From Microvirga sp052114605 (GTDB lineage: Bacteria > Pseudomonadota > Alphaproteobacteria > Rhizobiales > Beijerinckiaceae), in the NCBI RefSeq assembly GCF_052114605.1, contig NZ_JBFRFB010000001.1, forward strand, positions 62,001 to 126,000: DNA of 64,000 nt. Reading direction: 5' to 3'. The position numbers and the translations under genes were made by a program. Below are positions 1 through 8,033 of the stretch, piece after piece. The stretch's first letter is position 1. Every line of letters starts with the position of its first letter. Under the pieces are notes generated by a model. The model searched no databases. It was not told the origin of the DNA and saw only the letters and a program-made list of their open reading frames with translations.

Positions 1-1
1 A

Positions 2-1015
2 AAGGTGCTGATCCTCGACGAGCCGACAGCGAGCCTCGATATGCACGAGGTCGAAACGCTCTTCGGAATCCTGAGAGGCCTGAAGCAGCGCGGCATCGGC
101 ATCATCTTCGTCACGCATTTCCTCGATCAGGTCTATGCGGTCTGCGATAGGATCACCGTGCTGCGCAACGGTCGTCTCGTCGGTTCTCGACCCACAGCGG
201 ATCTGCCGCGCATCGAGCTTGTCTCCATGATGCTCGGGCGAGAGCTTGCGGCTGAAGCCCTGCACCGCAACCAGCGGCCGGAAGTCACCGGCGAGCCGCT
301 GGTCGCATTCAAGGATTACGGCAAGCGCCGTCTCATCGAGCCCTTCGATCTGGCGATCAGGCCGGGCGAGGTAGTGGGATTGGCTGGACTGCTCGGCTCC
401 GGGCGGACGGAGACGGCGAAGCTCGTCTTCGGTATCGACAAGGCCGAGAGCGGGCAGGCTTTCGTCGATGGTAAACCTGTTCGCATCGCATCCCCCCGGG
501 ATGCCGCGCGGTTGCGGTTCGGGTTCACGCCCGAGGATCGCAAGACCGAGGGCATCGTCGCGGAATTGTCGATCCGCGAGAACATCATTCTCGCCCTTCA
601 GGCGCAGCGCGGCTGGATGCACCAGATCCCCCGGCGCAGGCAGGAGGAAATCGCCAGCCGTTTCATCAAGCTTCTCGACATCCGCACGCCGGATGCGGAG
701 AAGCCTATCGGGCTTCTGTCCGGCGGCAACCAGCAGAAGGCGCTGCTCGCGCGCTGGCTCGCCACCGAACCGCGCTTCCTCATCCTCGACGAGCCGACCC
801 GCGGCATCGATGTGGGCGCCCATGCGGAGATCATCCGCCTCATCGAGCGCCTGTGCGAGGAGGGGATGGCGCTTCTCGTCATCTCGTCCGAGCTTGAGGA
901 AATCGCCTCCTATAGTGACCGGGTCGTCGTGTTGCGCGACCGCCGGCATGTGCGGGAATTGATCGGATCGGAGGTGAATGCCGATAATATCATGACGACT
1001 ATCGCGAACACTTGA
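2..1015 (+). CDS. ytfR: Sugar ABC transporter ATP-binding protein, YtfR-like (5' truncated by window edge)
   Basis: This is the C-terminal two thirds of a double-cassette sugar ATPase of the RbsA/YtfR class; the reading frame is open to the window edge. The first visible residues are the Walker B of cassette 1 (LILDEPTASLD). Cassette 2 follows with a degenerate Walker A (LLGSGRTE), signature LSGGNQQK and Walker B LILDEPTRGIDVG, as is usual in this class. About 338 of roughly 500 residues are present. It is followed after 1 nt by two permease genes that resemble E. coli YtfT and YjfF, so it probably powers a galactofuranose-like sugar importer. The substrate is inferred from family only. Confidence 0.9.
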   Translation, partial: KVLILDEPTASLDMHEVETLFGILRGLKQRGIGIIFVTHFLDQVYAVCDRITVLRNGRLVGSRPTADLPRIELVSMMLGRELAAEALHRNQRPEVTGEPLVAFKDYGKRRLIEPFDLAIRPGEVVGLAGLLGSGRTETAKLVFGIDKAESGQAFVDGKPVRIASPRDAARLRFGFTPEDRKTEGIVAELSIRENIILALQAQRGWMHQIPRRRQEEIASRFIKLLDIRTPDAEKPIGLLSGGNQQKALLARWLATEPRFLILDEPTRGIDVGAHAEIIRLIERLCEEGMALLVISSELEEIASYSDRVVVLRDRRHVRELIGSEVNADNIMTTIANT

Positions 1016-1016
1016 A

Positions 1017-2021
1017 ATGAGCAGCATGATTCAAGCCAGCGCTCCCCGTACATTTCCCAAAGGACTGCCGCAGGTTGCCGCTCTCCTCATCGTCTTTCTC
1101 GTCAACTGGCTCGTCTTCCGCGACTTCTTCGCCGTGCGCCTTCAGGATGGACGCCTCTTCGGCAGTCTCATCGACGTGTTCAACCGTGGAGCGCCCGTCG
1201 CGATCCTGGCATTGGGCATGACGCTCGTCATCGCAACGCGCGGCATCGACCTGTCGGTTGGCGCGGTCATGGCCATTGCGGGCGCGGTCGCGGCGTCACT
1301 GACGGCGGAGGGCTATTCGCTTCCGGTCGTCTTGGCCGCAGCGCTCGGCGTCGGGCTGCTTTGCGGCTTGTGGAACGGTATCCTCGTCGCCGTGCTCGAA
1401 ATCCAGCCCTTCGTGGCGACACTGATCCTGATGGTCGCGGGCCGTGGCTTCGCGCAGCTCATCACCGAAGGCCAGATCATCACTTTCGTCAGTGAGGGGC
1501 TCGCCGCCATCGGCAGCGGTTCCTTCCTTATGCTGCCGATGCCCGTGGTGATCGCGCTCGCCATGCTCGTGATAACCCATCTCGTGGTCAGGCATACGGC
1601 GCTTGGTCTCTTCATCGAATCCATCGGCGCCAATCTGCGCTCCAGCGCCTATGCAGGCATCGGCACCAAGGCGGTGACCATCGCCGTCTATATGTGGTGC
1701 AGCCTTTGCGCTGCGGTCGCTGGCCTCATCGTGGCAGCCGACATTCGCGGGGCTGACGCCAACAACGCGGGCCTCTGGCTTGAGCTCGATGCCATCCTCG
1801 CGGTGGTGATCGGCGGAACGTCTCTGTTCGGCGGAAGGTTCAGCCTCGGCCTCTCGATCATCGGAGCGCTCATCATACAGGCGATGAATACCGGCATCCT
1901 GCTGAGCGGCTTCAGGCCGGAATACAACCTCATCGTGAAGGCGGTGGTGGTTCTTGCCGTTCTTCTCGTTCAATCGCCTGTCGTCGCCGGCCTCCGTGCC
2001 ATCTGGAGGACCAAGGCATGA
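1017..2021 (+). CDS. ytfT: Sugar ABC transporter permease, YtfT-like
   Basis: The 334-residue protein is an inner-membrane permease of the RbsC/BPD_transp_2 family, with about nine to ten hydrophobic segments and the conserved signature GIDLSVGAVMAIAG near residues 80-93. It starts 1 nt after the ATPase stop and overlaps the next permease by 4 nt, so the three genes are translationally coupled. Two different permeases after one ATPase is the YtfT/YjfF arrangement. A periplasmic binding protein for this set would lie upstream of the window. Assignment to galactofuranose uptake is by family analogy. Confidence 0.85.
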   Translation: MSSMIQASAPRTFPKGLPQVAALLIVFLVNWLVFRDFFAVRLQDGRLFGSLIDVFNRGAPVAILALGMTLVIATRGIDLSVGAVMAIAGAVAASLTAEGYSLPVVLAAALGVGLLCGLWNGILVAVLEIQPFVATLILMVAGRGFAQLITEGQIITFVSEGLAAIGSGSFLMLPMPVVIALAMLVITHLVVRHTALGLFIESIGANLRSSAYAGIGTKAVTIAVYMWCSLCAAVAGLIVAADIRGADANNAGLWLELDAILAVVIGGTSLFGGRFSLGLSIIGALIIQAMNTGILLSGFRPEYNLIVKAVVVLAVLLVQSPVVAGLRAIWRTKA

Positions 2022-2983
2022 TCCGGCGTTACCTCCCGGTCTTCGTCACCCTTGCGGTGTTCATAGTCGGTTATCTGATCTGCCTCGCCCAGTTTCCGAG
2101 CTTCGCTTCCACGCGCGTGATCGGCAATCTTCTCACCGACAATGCGTTTCTCGGCATCGTCGCCGTGGGCATGACCTTCGTGATCCTCTCAGGCGGCATC
2201 GATCTCTCGGTCGGCTCGGTCATTGCCTTCACGGGCGTGTTTCTGGCGGTCGCCATCGAGCATTACAGCCTCAACCCCTATCTCGCCTTCATACTCATCC
2301 TCGCGATTGCCTCCCTGTTCGGCGCAGGCATGGGCTATGTGATCCACGTGTTCCAGATCCCAGCCTTCATCGTGACGTTGGCGGGCATGTTCCTGGCGCG
2401 AGGCATGTGCTTCGTGCTCACGACGGACTCGATCCCGATCAACGCGTCAGCCTATGGCGATATCACGGACATCGCCATGCGGCTTCCCGGAGGAGGGCGC
2501 CTGACCTTCATCGCCATCGTCATGCTCATCACCTTCGCGGTCGGCATCGTGCTGGCGCATTTCACCCGCTTCGGCACCAATGTTTATGCCCTCGGCGGCA
2601 ACCGGACCTCGTCGGAGTTGATGGGAGTGCCAGTGGGGCGCACGACGATCCAGATCTACATGCTGTCGAGTTTCCTGGCGGCGCTCGCCGGCATCGTGTT
2701 CTCGTTCTACACGTCTGCCGGCTATTCCCTGGCCGCGACCGGGGTGGAGCTGGATACCATCGCCGCCGTCGTGATCGGCGGAACGCTACTTACCGGCGGC
2801 TACGGCACGATCTTTGGGACGCTCATCGGCGTTCTCATCCAAGGGCTGATCCAAACTTACATCACCTTCGAGGGGACCTTAAGCTCCTGGTGGACGAAAA
2901 TCGCAATCGGTGGGCTTTTGTTCGCATTCATAGTATTGCAACGCGGTCTCGCGGCAGCATCGCTTCGGTCACGTCAGGCGTAA
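2018..2983 (+). CDS. yjfF: Sugar ABC transporter permease, YjfF-like
   Basis: This 321-residue RbsC-family permease resembles E. coli YjfF closely along its whole length, including the N-terminal segment with FASTRVI, the motif GGIDLSVGSVIAFTGVF, and the C-terminal TLSSWWTKIAIG stretch. The ATG overlaps the ytfT stop by 4 nt (ATGA). It forms the second half of a heterodimeric membrane channel. A GntR regulator starts 10 nt downstream and may be cotranscribed. Confidence 0.87.
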   Translation: MIRRYLPVFVTLAVFIVGYLICLAQFPSFASTRVIGNLLTDNAFLGIVAVGMTFVILSGGIDLSVGSVIAFTGVFLAVAIEHYSLNPYLAFILILAIASLFGAGMGYVIHVFQIPAFIVTLAGMFLARGMCFVLTTDSIPINASAYGDITDIAMRLPGGGRLTFIAIVMLITFAVGIVLAHFTRFGTNVYALGGNRTSSELMGVPVGRTTIQIYMLSSFLAALAGIVFSFYTSAGYSLAATGVELDTIAAVVIGGTLLTGGYGTIFGTLIGVLIQGLIQTYITFEGTLSSWWTKIAIGGLLFAFIVLQRGLAAASLRSRQA

Positions 2984-2992
2984 GGCAGTAGA

Positions 2993-3766
2993 ATGGTTTC
3001 GGGTAGCAGCTTCAAAGTGGCCGGCAGAGCACGTTCAGCCCACGATCTCGTGACGCAGGGCATCGGCCAGAGCATCATGCAGGGCCGCTTCCCCATCGGC
3101 AGTACCTTGCCGGGCGATGCGGAGCTGATGGAGCATTTCGGCGTCTCTCGTACGGCGCTTCGCGAAGCCTTGAAGACCCTCGCCGCAAAGGGCCTGATCG
3201 AGTCCAAGACCAAGGTCGGCACGAAGGTTCTGGACCGCCAGAATTGGAACATGTTCGATGCCGACATTCTCGGCTGGCACCTCGAGCTCGGTGTCGATCC
3301 CCAGTTCCTGGGCTGGCTGTTCGAGATCAGGCAAACCCTGGAGCCGCTGGCCTGCGCCACCGCTGCCCTTCGCTGGACGCCTGAGCAGCTGGAGAGCATG
3401 AACCGCGCGCTCCAAGCGATGTATCAATGCGAAAAGAACCGGCAGGGCTTCACCAAGGCGGATCTCGCGTTCCATCAGGCCATCCTGGAAGCCTCCGGCA
3501 ATCCGTTCCTGCAATCCATCGGCTCCGTCATCGGCGCGGCGCTGGCGACCTCGTTCACCATCAGCTCACCGGTTTCGAGCGATGCGCAGTTCAAGCGGGT
3601 CATGCGCCAGCATCAGGACGTGTTCGAGGCGATCAAGGCGCGCAATCCGCAAGCCGCGAGCGATGCCATGTCCACGCTGATCATTCAGGCCGCCGAGCGG
3701 GTGCAGATTAAGCGGGCTGAGAGCGCCATCGCAGACATTCAGGTGCACGCCTTCTCGAAGGCCTGA
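2993..3766 (+). CDS. GntR-family transcriptional regulator, FCD subfamily (DgoR-like)
   Basis: The 257-residue protein has an N-terminal winged helix (residues about 17-85, with GVSRTALREALKTLAAKGLIE, here in part, as the recognition helix region) and an all-helical FCD ligand domain (about 100-235) with the metal/ligand motif DLAFHQAILEASGNP. FCD regulators such as DgoR, UxuR and LldR usually repress sugar-acid or organic-acid genes and are released by the substrate. It sits between two sugar transporters, the second of which begins about 290 nt downstream, so it probably controls one or both. The effector cannot be read from the sequence. Confidence 0.88.
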   Translation: MVSGSSFKVAGRARSAHDLVTQGIGQSIMQGRFPIGSTLPGDAELMEHFGVSRTALREALKTLAAKGLIESKTKVGTKVLDRQNWNMFDADILGWHLELGVDPQFLGWLFEIRQTLEPLACATAALRWTPEQLESMNRALQAMYQCEKNRQGFTKADLAFHQAILEASGNPFLQSIGSVIGAALATSFTISSPVSSDAQFKRVMRQHQDVFEAIKARNPQAASDAMSTLIIQAAERVQIKRAESAIADIQVHAFSKA

Positions 3767-3818
3767 AGGCATAGCCGCAGATCAGGATTTATACGAAGGA
3801 TCCTCTTGCGGCATCAAA

Positions 3819-3834
3819 ATAGTATTATAGTATT
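3819..3834 (+). promoter_or_regulatory. Tandem octamer upstream of chvE, possible operator
   Basis: The octamer ATAGTATT occurs twice in direct succession in an AT-rich island in the 290-nt gap between the GntR gene and chvE. The rest of the gap has normal GC. The position suits an operator or promoter element, possibly for the adjacent FCD regulator. No further proof is visible. Confidence 0.3.
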
Positions 3835-4058
3835 AATTGACGGTCGGGTGGATGAGGTCCATCGCTGATCGCCTGAAACGAGGGTCCCGCGCTTTCGGTG
3901 CCCTGGCTCCATCGCCCCACCAGCGGGAGGATATGAGAACGGCCCTGGTCAGCGGGTCACGGCTGACACAAGTTCATTGTCGAGAAGCATAGAGGGTCAT
4001 GCACCGGGCACGCCAAATACCGGCCTGGGCATGCACATATCAAAAAGGGAGAACGGCC

Positions 4059-5123
4059 TTGAAGAATTTCAAGACAACTCTGGCTATCCTGGCTCTCGGA
4101 GCCGTCGGCCTTATCGGCGCGGCTCAGGCCCAGGATAAAGGCACCGTTGGTGTCGCCATGCCTACCAAGTCGTCCGCACGCTGGATCGACGACGGCAACA
4201 ACATGGTCAAGGTGCTCAAGGAAAAGGGCTACAACGTCGATCTGCAATATGCCGAGGACGACATTCCCAACCAGCTCGCCCAGATCGAGAACATGATCAC
4301 GAAGGGCCCGAAAGTGCTGGTGATCGCGGCTATCGACGGCACCACGCTCTCGGATGCGCTCCAGCAGGCCGCCGACAAAGGCATCAAGGTCATCGCCTAT
4401 GATCGCCTCATCCGCAATTCCAAGAATGTCGATTACTACGCAACCTTCGACAACTTCCAGGTCGGCGTGCTCCAGGGCGGCTATATCGAGAAGGCGCTTG
4501 GGCTGAAGGAAGGCAAGGGCCCCTTCAATGTCGAATTGTTCGGCGGTTCGCCGGACGACAACAACGCGTTCTTCTTCTACAACGGCGCAATGTCGGTGCT
4601 CGACCCCTACATCAAGAGCGGCAAGCTTAAAGTTCAGAGCGGCCAAATGGGCATGGACAAGGTCTCGACCCTGCGCTGGGACGGCGCCGTCGCCCAGGCC
4701 CGCATGGATAACCTGCTCTCCGCTTATTACACCGACAAGCGCGTCGATGCGGTGCTGTCTCCCTATGACGGCCTGAGCATCGGCATCATCTCCTCGCTCA
4801 AGGGCGTCGGCTATGGTTCGGCCCAGCAGCCGATGCCGGTCATCACCGGCCAGGACGCCGAGGTGCAGTCGGTCAAGTCGATCCTCGCCAAGGAGCAGAC
4901 ATCGACGGTCTTCAAGGACACTCGTGAGCTCGCGAAGGTGACCGTGAACATGGTCGATGCCGTGCTGTCCGGCAAGCAGCCGGAAGTGAACGACACCAAG
5001 ACCTACGAGAACGGCATGAAGACGGTTCCGTCTTACCTGCTGAAGCCCGTGAGCGTGGACGCCTCCAACTGGAAGGAAGTTCTGGTCGGCAGTGGCTACT
5101 ACAAGGAAGACCAGCTCAAGTAA
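4059..5123 (+). CDS. chvE: Multiple-sugar periplasmic binding protein ChvE (TTG start)
   Basis: The 354-residue product resembles Agrobacterium ChvE nearly end to end, with shared blocks such as MPTKSSARWIDDGNN, ELFGGSPDDNNAFFFY, SPYDGLSIGIISSLKGVGYG and the C-terminal GYYKEDQLK. ChvE binds arabinose, xylose, galactose, glucose and related sugars and delivers them to GguAB; in Agrobacterium it also signals sugars to VirA. The start is TTG at 4059: AAGGGAG lies 7 nt upstream and the protein then begins with a clean signal peptide (MKNFKTTLAILALG..., cut after AQA near residue 24). The ATG at 3999 would add 20 residues in front of the signal peptide and is less likely. gguA and gguB follow. Confidence 0.94.
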   Translation: MKNFKTTLAILALGAVGLIGAAQAQDKGTVGVAMPTKSSARWIDDGNNMVKVLKEKGYNVDLQYAEDDIPNQLAQIENMITKGPKVLVIAAIDGTTLSDALQQAADKGIKVIAYDRLIRNSKNVDYYATFDNFQVGVLQGGYIEKALGLKEGKGPFNVELFGGSPDDNNAFFFYNGAMSVLDPYIKSGKLKVQSGQMGMDKVSTLRWDGAVAQARMDNLLSAYYTDKRVDAVLSPYDGLSIGIISSLKGVGYGSAQQPMPVITGQDAEVQSVKSILAKEQTSTVFKDTRELAKVTVNMVDAVLSGKQPEVNDTKTYENGMKTVPSYLLKPVSVDASNWKEVLVGSGYYKEDQLK

Positions 5124-5139
5124 GAGCGATAGCGGAAGC

Positions 5140-5165
5140 GGACCCTGCGCGCGAGCGCAGGGTCC
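5140..5165 (+). terminator. Intergenic hairpin between chvE and gguA
   Basis: An 11-bp perfect stem (GGACCCTGCGC paired with GCGCAGGGTCC) closes a GCGA tetraloop 16 nt after the chvE stop. There is no T-run, so it more likely stabilises the chvE mRNA 3' end or attenuates than fully terminates, which would keep the binding protein in excess over the ATPase and permease. Confidence 0.6.
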
Positions 5166-5203
5166 TCGTTCATTTCTGGAAGGCCTATGCCTGAGGACAT
5201 GCG

Positions 5204-6733
5204 ATGAATGCGATCCTTGAAATGCGAGGGATCACCAAAACATTCCCCGGCGTGAAGGCGCTGGACGACGTCAACATCACCGTCAAGGCCGGCGAAATCC
5301 ATGCGCTGGTGGGCGAGAACGGCGCCGGCAAGTCCACGCTGATGAAGGTGCTGAGCGGCGTCTATCCGCATGGCTCCTATTCCGGATCCATCGTTTATGA
5401 AGGCGAGGAGCGCCGCTTCAAGGGCATCGCCGACAGCGAAAAACTCGGCATCATCATCATCCACCAGGAGCTTGCCCTGGTGCCGCTCCTGTCGATTGCC
5501 GAGAACATCTTCCTCGGCAACGAGCAGGCGGAATACGGTATCATCGACTGGTCGCTCGTCTTCTCGCGCACCAAGGAATTGCTCAAACTCGTCGGGCTGA
5601 ATGAATCGCCCGAGACGCTCGTCACCAATCTGGGAGTCGGCAAGCAGCAGCTCGTTGAGATCGCAAAGGCCCTCTCGAAGAAGGTGAAGCTCCTCATCCT
5701 CGACGAGCCGACGGCGAGCCTGAACGAGAAGGACAGCGATGCACTCCTGAACCTGCTGTTGCAGTTCAAGGCGAAAGGCATCTCCTCCATCCTGATCTCC
5801 CACAAGCTCAACGAGATTTCCAAGGTCGCGGATTCCATTACCGTCCTTCGCGACGGCAGCACGGTCGAAACTCTCGATTGCCGGGTGCAAGAGGTGAGCG
5901 AGGACCGCATCATTCGCGGCATGGTGGGCCGCACCATGGAGGACCGGTACCCGCATCGAGAGCCGAAGATCGGCGAGACGATCTTTCAGGTCGAGAACTG
6001 GTCAGCTTATCATCCCCTTCACAGCAACGTTCAGGTGGTCAAGAACGTCAACCTGCACATCCGGCGCGGCGAGATCGTCGGCATCGCGGGCCTCATGGGG
6101 GCAGGGCGGACGGAATTCGCCATGAGCCTGTTCGGCAAAAGCTACGGCCAGAACATCAGCGGCCGGGTCACCTTGCACGGCAAGGAGATCAACGTAAGCT
6201 CGGTCGAGAAAGCCGTCTCGAACGGGATTGCCTATGCCACCGAGGACCGCAAGACCTATGGCCTCGTTCTCGATGAGGACATCCGCAAGAATGTGACGCT
6301 GGCGCATCTGGACGGAGTCTCGAAATATCTTGTCATCGACGATATTCGCGAACTGGCCGTCGCCAACGACTTCCGCAACAAGCTGCGTATCAGAAGCTCG
6401 AACGTCTTCCAGCAGACGGTGAACCTGTCCGGCGGCAACCAGCAGAAGGTCGTCTTGAGCAAGTGGCTCTTCTCGGACCCGGAAATTCTTATTCTCGATG
6501 AGCCGACCCGAGGAATCGATGTCGGTGCGAAGTACGAAATCTACACTATCATCAACAAACTGGCGGATGCCGGGAAGGGCGTTCTCATGATCTCGTCCGA
6601 AATGCCGGAGCTGCTCGGCATGTGTGATCGGATCTATGTCATGAACGAGGGCTCTCTCATCGCGGAGCTCGATGTCGCAGAGGCATCCCAGGAAAAGATC
6701 ATGCACGCCATCGTGAAGTCGGGGAGACGCTGA
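5204..6733 (+). CDS. gguA: Multiple-sugar ABC transporter ATP-binding protein GguA
   Basis: The 509-residue double-cassette ATPase has in cassette 1 Walker A GENGAGKST (residues about 40-48), signature LGVGKQQLVEIAKAL and Walker B LLILDEPTASLNE; cassette 2 has the degenerate LMGAGRTEF, signature LSGGNQQKVVLSKWL and LILDEPTRGIDVGAKYE. It resembles Agrobacterium GguA and XylG/MmsA-type proteins throughout. It energises sugar import together with ChvE and GguB. A GAGG motif precedes the ATG, and gguB starts 2 nt after the stop. Confidence 0.94.
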   Translation: MNAILEMRGITKTFPGVKALDDVNITVKAGEIHALVGENGAGKSTLMKVLSGVYPHGSYSGSIVYEGEERRFKGIADSEKLGIIIIHQELALVPLLSIAENIFLGNEQAEYGIIDWSLVFSRTKELLKLVGLNESPETLVTNLGVGKQQLVEIAKALSKKVKLLILDEPTASLNEKDSDALLNLLLQFKAKGISSILISHKLNEISKVADSITVLRDGSTVETLDCRVQEVSEDRIIRGMVGRTMEDRYPHREPKIGETIFQVENWSAYHPLHSNVQVVKNVNLHIRRGEIVGIAGLMGAGRTEFAMSLFGKSYGQNISGRVTLHGKEINVSSVEKAVSNGIAYATEDRKTYGLVLDEDIRKNVTLAHLDGVSKYLVIDDIRELAVANDFRNKLRIRSSNVFQQTVNLSGGNQQKVVLSKWLFSDPEILILDEPTRGIDVGAKYEIYTIINKLADAGKGVLMISSEMPELLGMCDRIYVMNEGSLIAELDVAEASQEKIMHAIVKSGRR

Positions 6734-6735
6734 AG

Positions 6736-7932
6736 ATGGATACGAGAACCGCAGACGAGCTTCACGTTCCCCAGAAGACGTCATGGCTCGACTTCGTCAA
6801 GACGCATTTCCGCGACTACGGCATGATGCTGTCGCTCCTCGTCATCATGCTGTTCTTCCAGGTGGTGACGGACGGAACCCTGCTGCGTCCGCTGAATCTC
6901 ACGAACCTCGTTCTGCAGAACAGCTACATCGTCATCATGGCTCTGGGCATGCTGCTCGTCATCGTGGCGGGCCATATCGACTTGTCCGTCGGCTCCATCG
7001 TCGGCTTCGTCGGCGGTCTGGCGGCGGTGATGATGGTGCGATGGGGTATCGACCCAATTACCACGACCATTGCCTGCCTGATCGTTGGCGGCCTCATCGG
7101 CGCGGCGCAAGGGTATTGGGTGGCCTATTTCAAGGTGCCGTCCTTCATCGTGACGCTGGCCGGCATGCTCGTGTTCAAAGGCCTGACGCTTGCGCTTCTC
7201 GGCGGCATGTCGGTCGGCCCATTCCCGGTCGCCTTCCAGCGCCTCAGCTCCGGCTTCATTCCGGACGTTTTCGGCGGGCAGGGGTTCAACTACACGGCTC
7301 TGTTCCTTGGCGCCGCCAGCATGATTGTGCTGATTTATTTCAGCATCCGCAACCGCTCGAACCAGCTCAAGCACGCGGTCGAGACTGCGCCGTTCGGCCT
7401 GTTCGTGTTCAAGAACGCGCTGCTCGCGGCTCTGGTGCTGGCCTTCTGTTATCTGCTGGCCACCTATCGCGGCTTGCCGAACGTTCTCATCATCATGGCG
7501 GTGCTGATCGCGCTCTATGCCTTTGTGACCAACAGAACGACCATCGGCAGACGGATCTATGCGCTCGGCGGCAACGAGAAGGCGGCAAGGCTCTCGGGCA
7601 TCAAGACCGAGCGCCTGACCTTCCTGACCTTCGTGAACATGGGCGTCCTGGCGGGGCTCGCCGGTCTCATCTTCGCCGCACGCCTGAACACGGCGACCCC
7701 GAAGGCCGGTCTAGGCTTCGAGCTCGATGTGATCGCCGCCGTCTTCATCGGCGGGGCTTCGGCGACAGGCGGCGTCGGCAAGGTCACGGGGGCCGTGATC
7801 GGTGCCTTCGTCATGGGTGTCATGAACAACGGCATGTCGATCCTCGGCATCGGCATCGATTACCAGCAGGTCATCAAGGGCCTCGTGCTCCTGGCCGCCG
7901 TTTCGCTGGATGTGTACAACCGGAAGAAGTAA
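6736..7932 (+). CDS. gguB: Multiple-sugar ABC transporter permease GguB
   Basis: The 398-residue inner-membrane permease belongs to the XylH/MmsB/GguB group, longer than RbsC-type permeases because of an extra central segment. It has the signature GHIDLSVGSIVGFVGG near residues 76-91 and a conserved C-terminal GLGFELDVIAAVFIGGASATGGVG block. It completes the chvE-gguA-gguB operon. The gguC gene that follows gguB in Agrobacterium is absent here; an aldehyde dehydrogenase comes next. Confidence 0.93.
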   Translation: MDTRTADELHVPQKTSWLDFVKTHFRDYGMMLSLLVIMLFFQVVTDGTLLRPLNLTNLVLQNSYIVIMALGMLLVIVAGHIDLSVGSIVGFVGGLAAVMMVRWGIDPITTTIACLIVGGLIGAAQGYWVAYFKVPSFIVTLAGMLVFKGLTLALLGGMSVGPFPVAFQRLSSGFIPDVFGGQGFNYTALFLGAASMIVLIYFSIRNRSNQLKHAVETAPFGLFVFKNALLAALVLAFCYLLATYRGLPNVLIIMAVLIALYAFVTNRTTIGRRIYALGGNEKAARLSGIKTERLTFLTFVNMGVLAGLAGLIFAARLNTATPKAGLGFELDVIAAVFIGGASATGGVGKVTGAVIGAFVMGVMNNGMSILGIGIDYQQVIKGLVLLAAVSLDVYNRKK

Positions 7933-8033
7933 ACGAAGGCTGTTCGTCAAGGCAGCCGCATTGGCTTAAACGTACATCGCGATGCCGCCGGTCGATAAGA
8001 TCACGGGTGGCGGTGCATGGAATGGAGTGAGAG

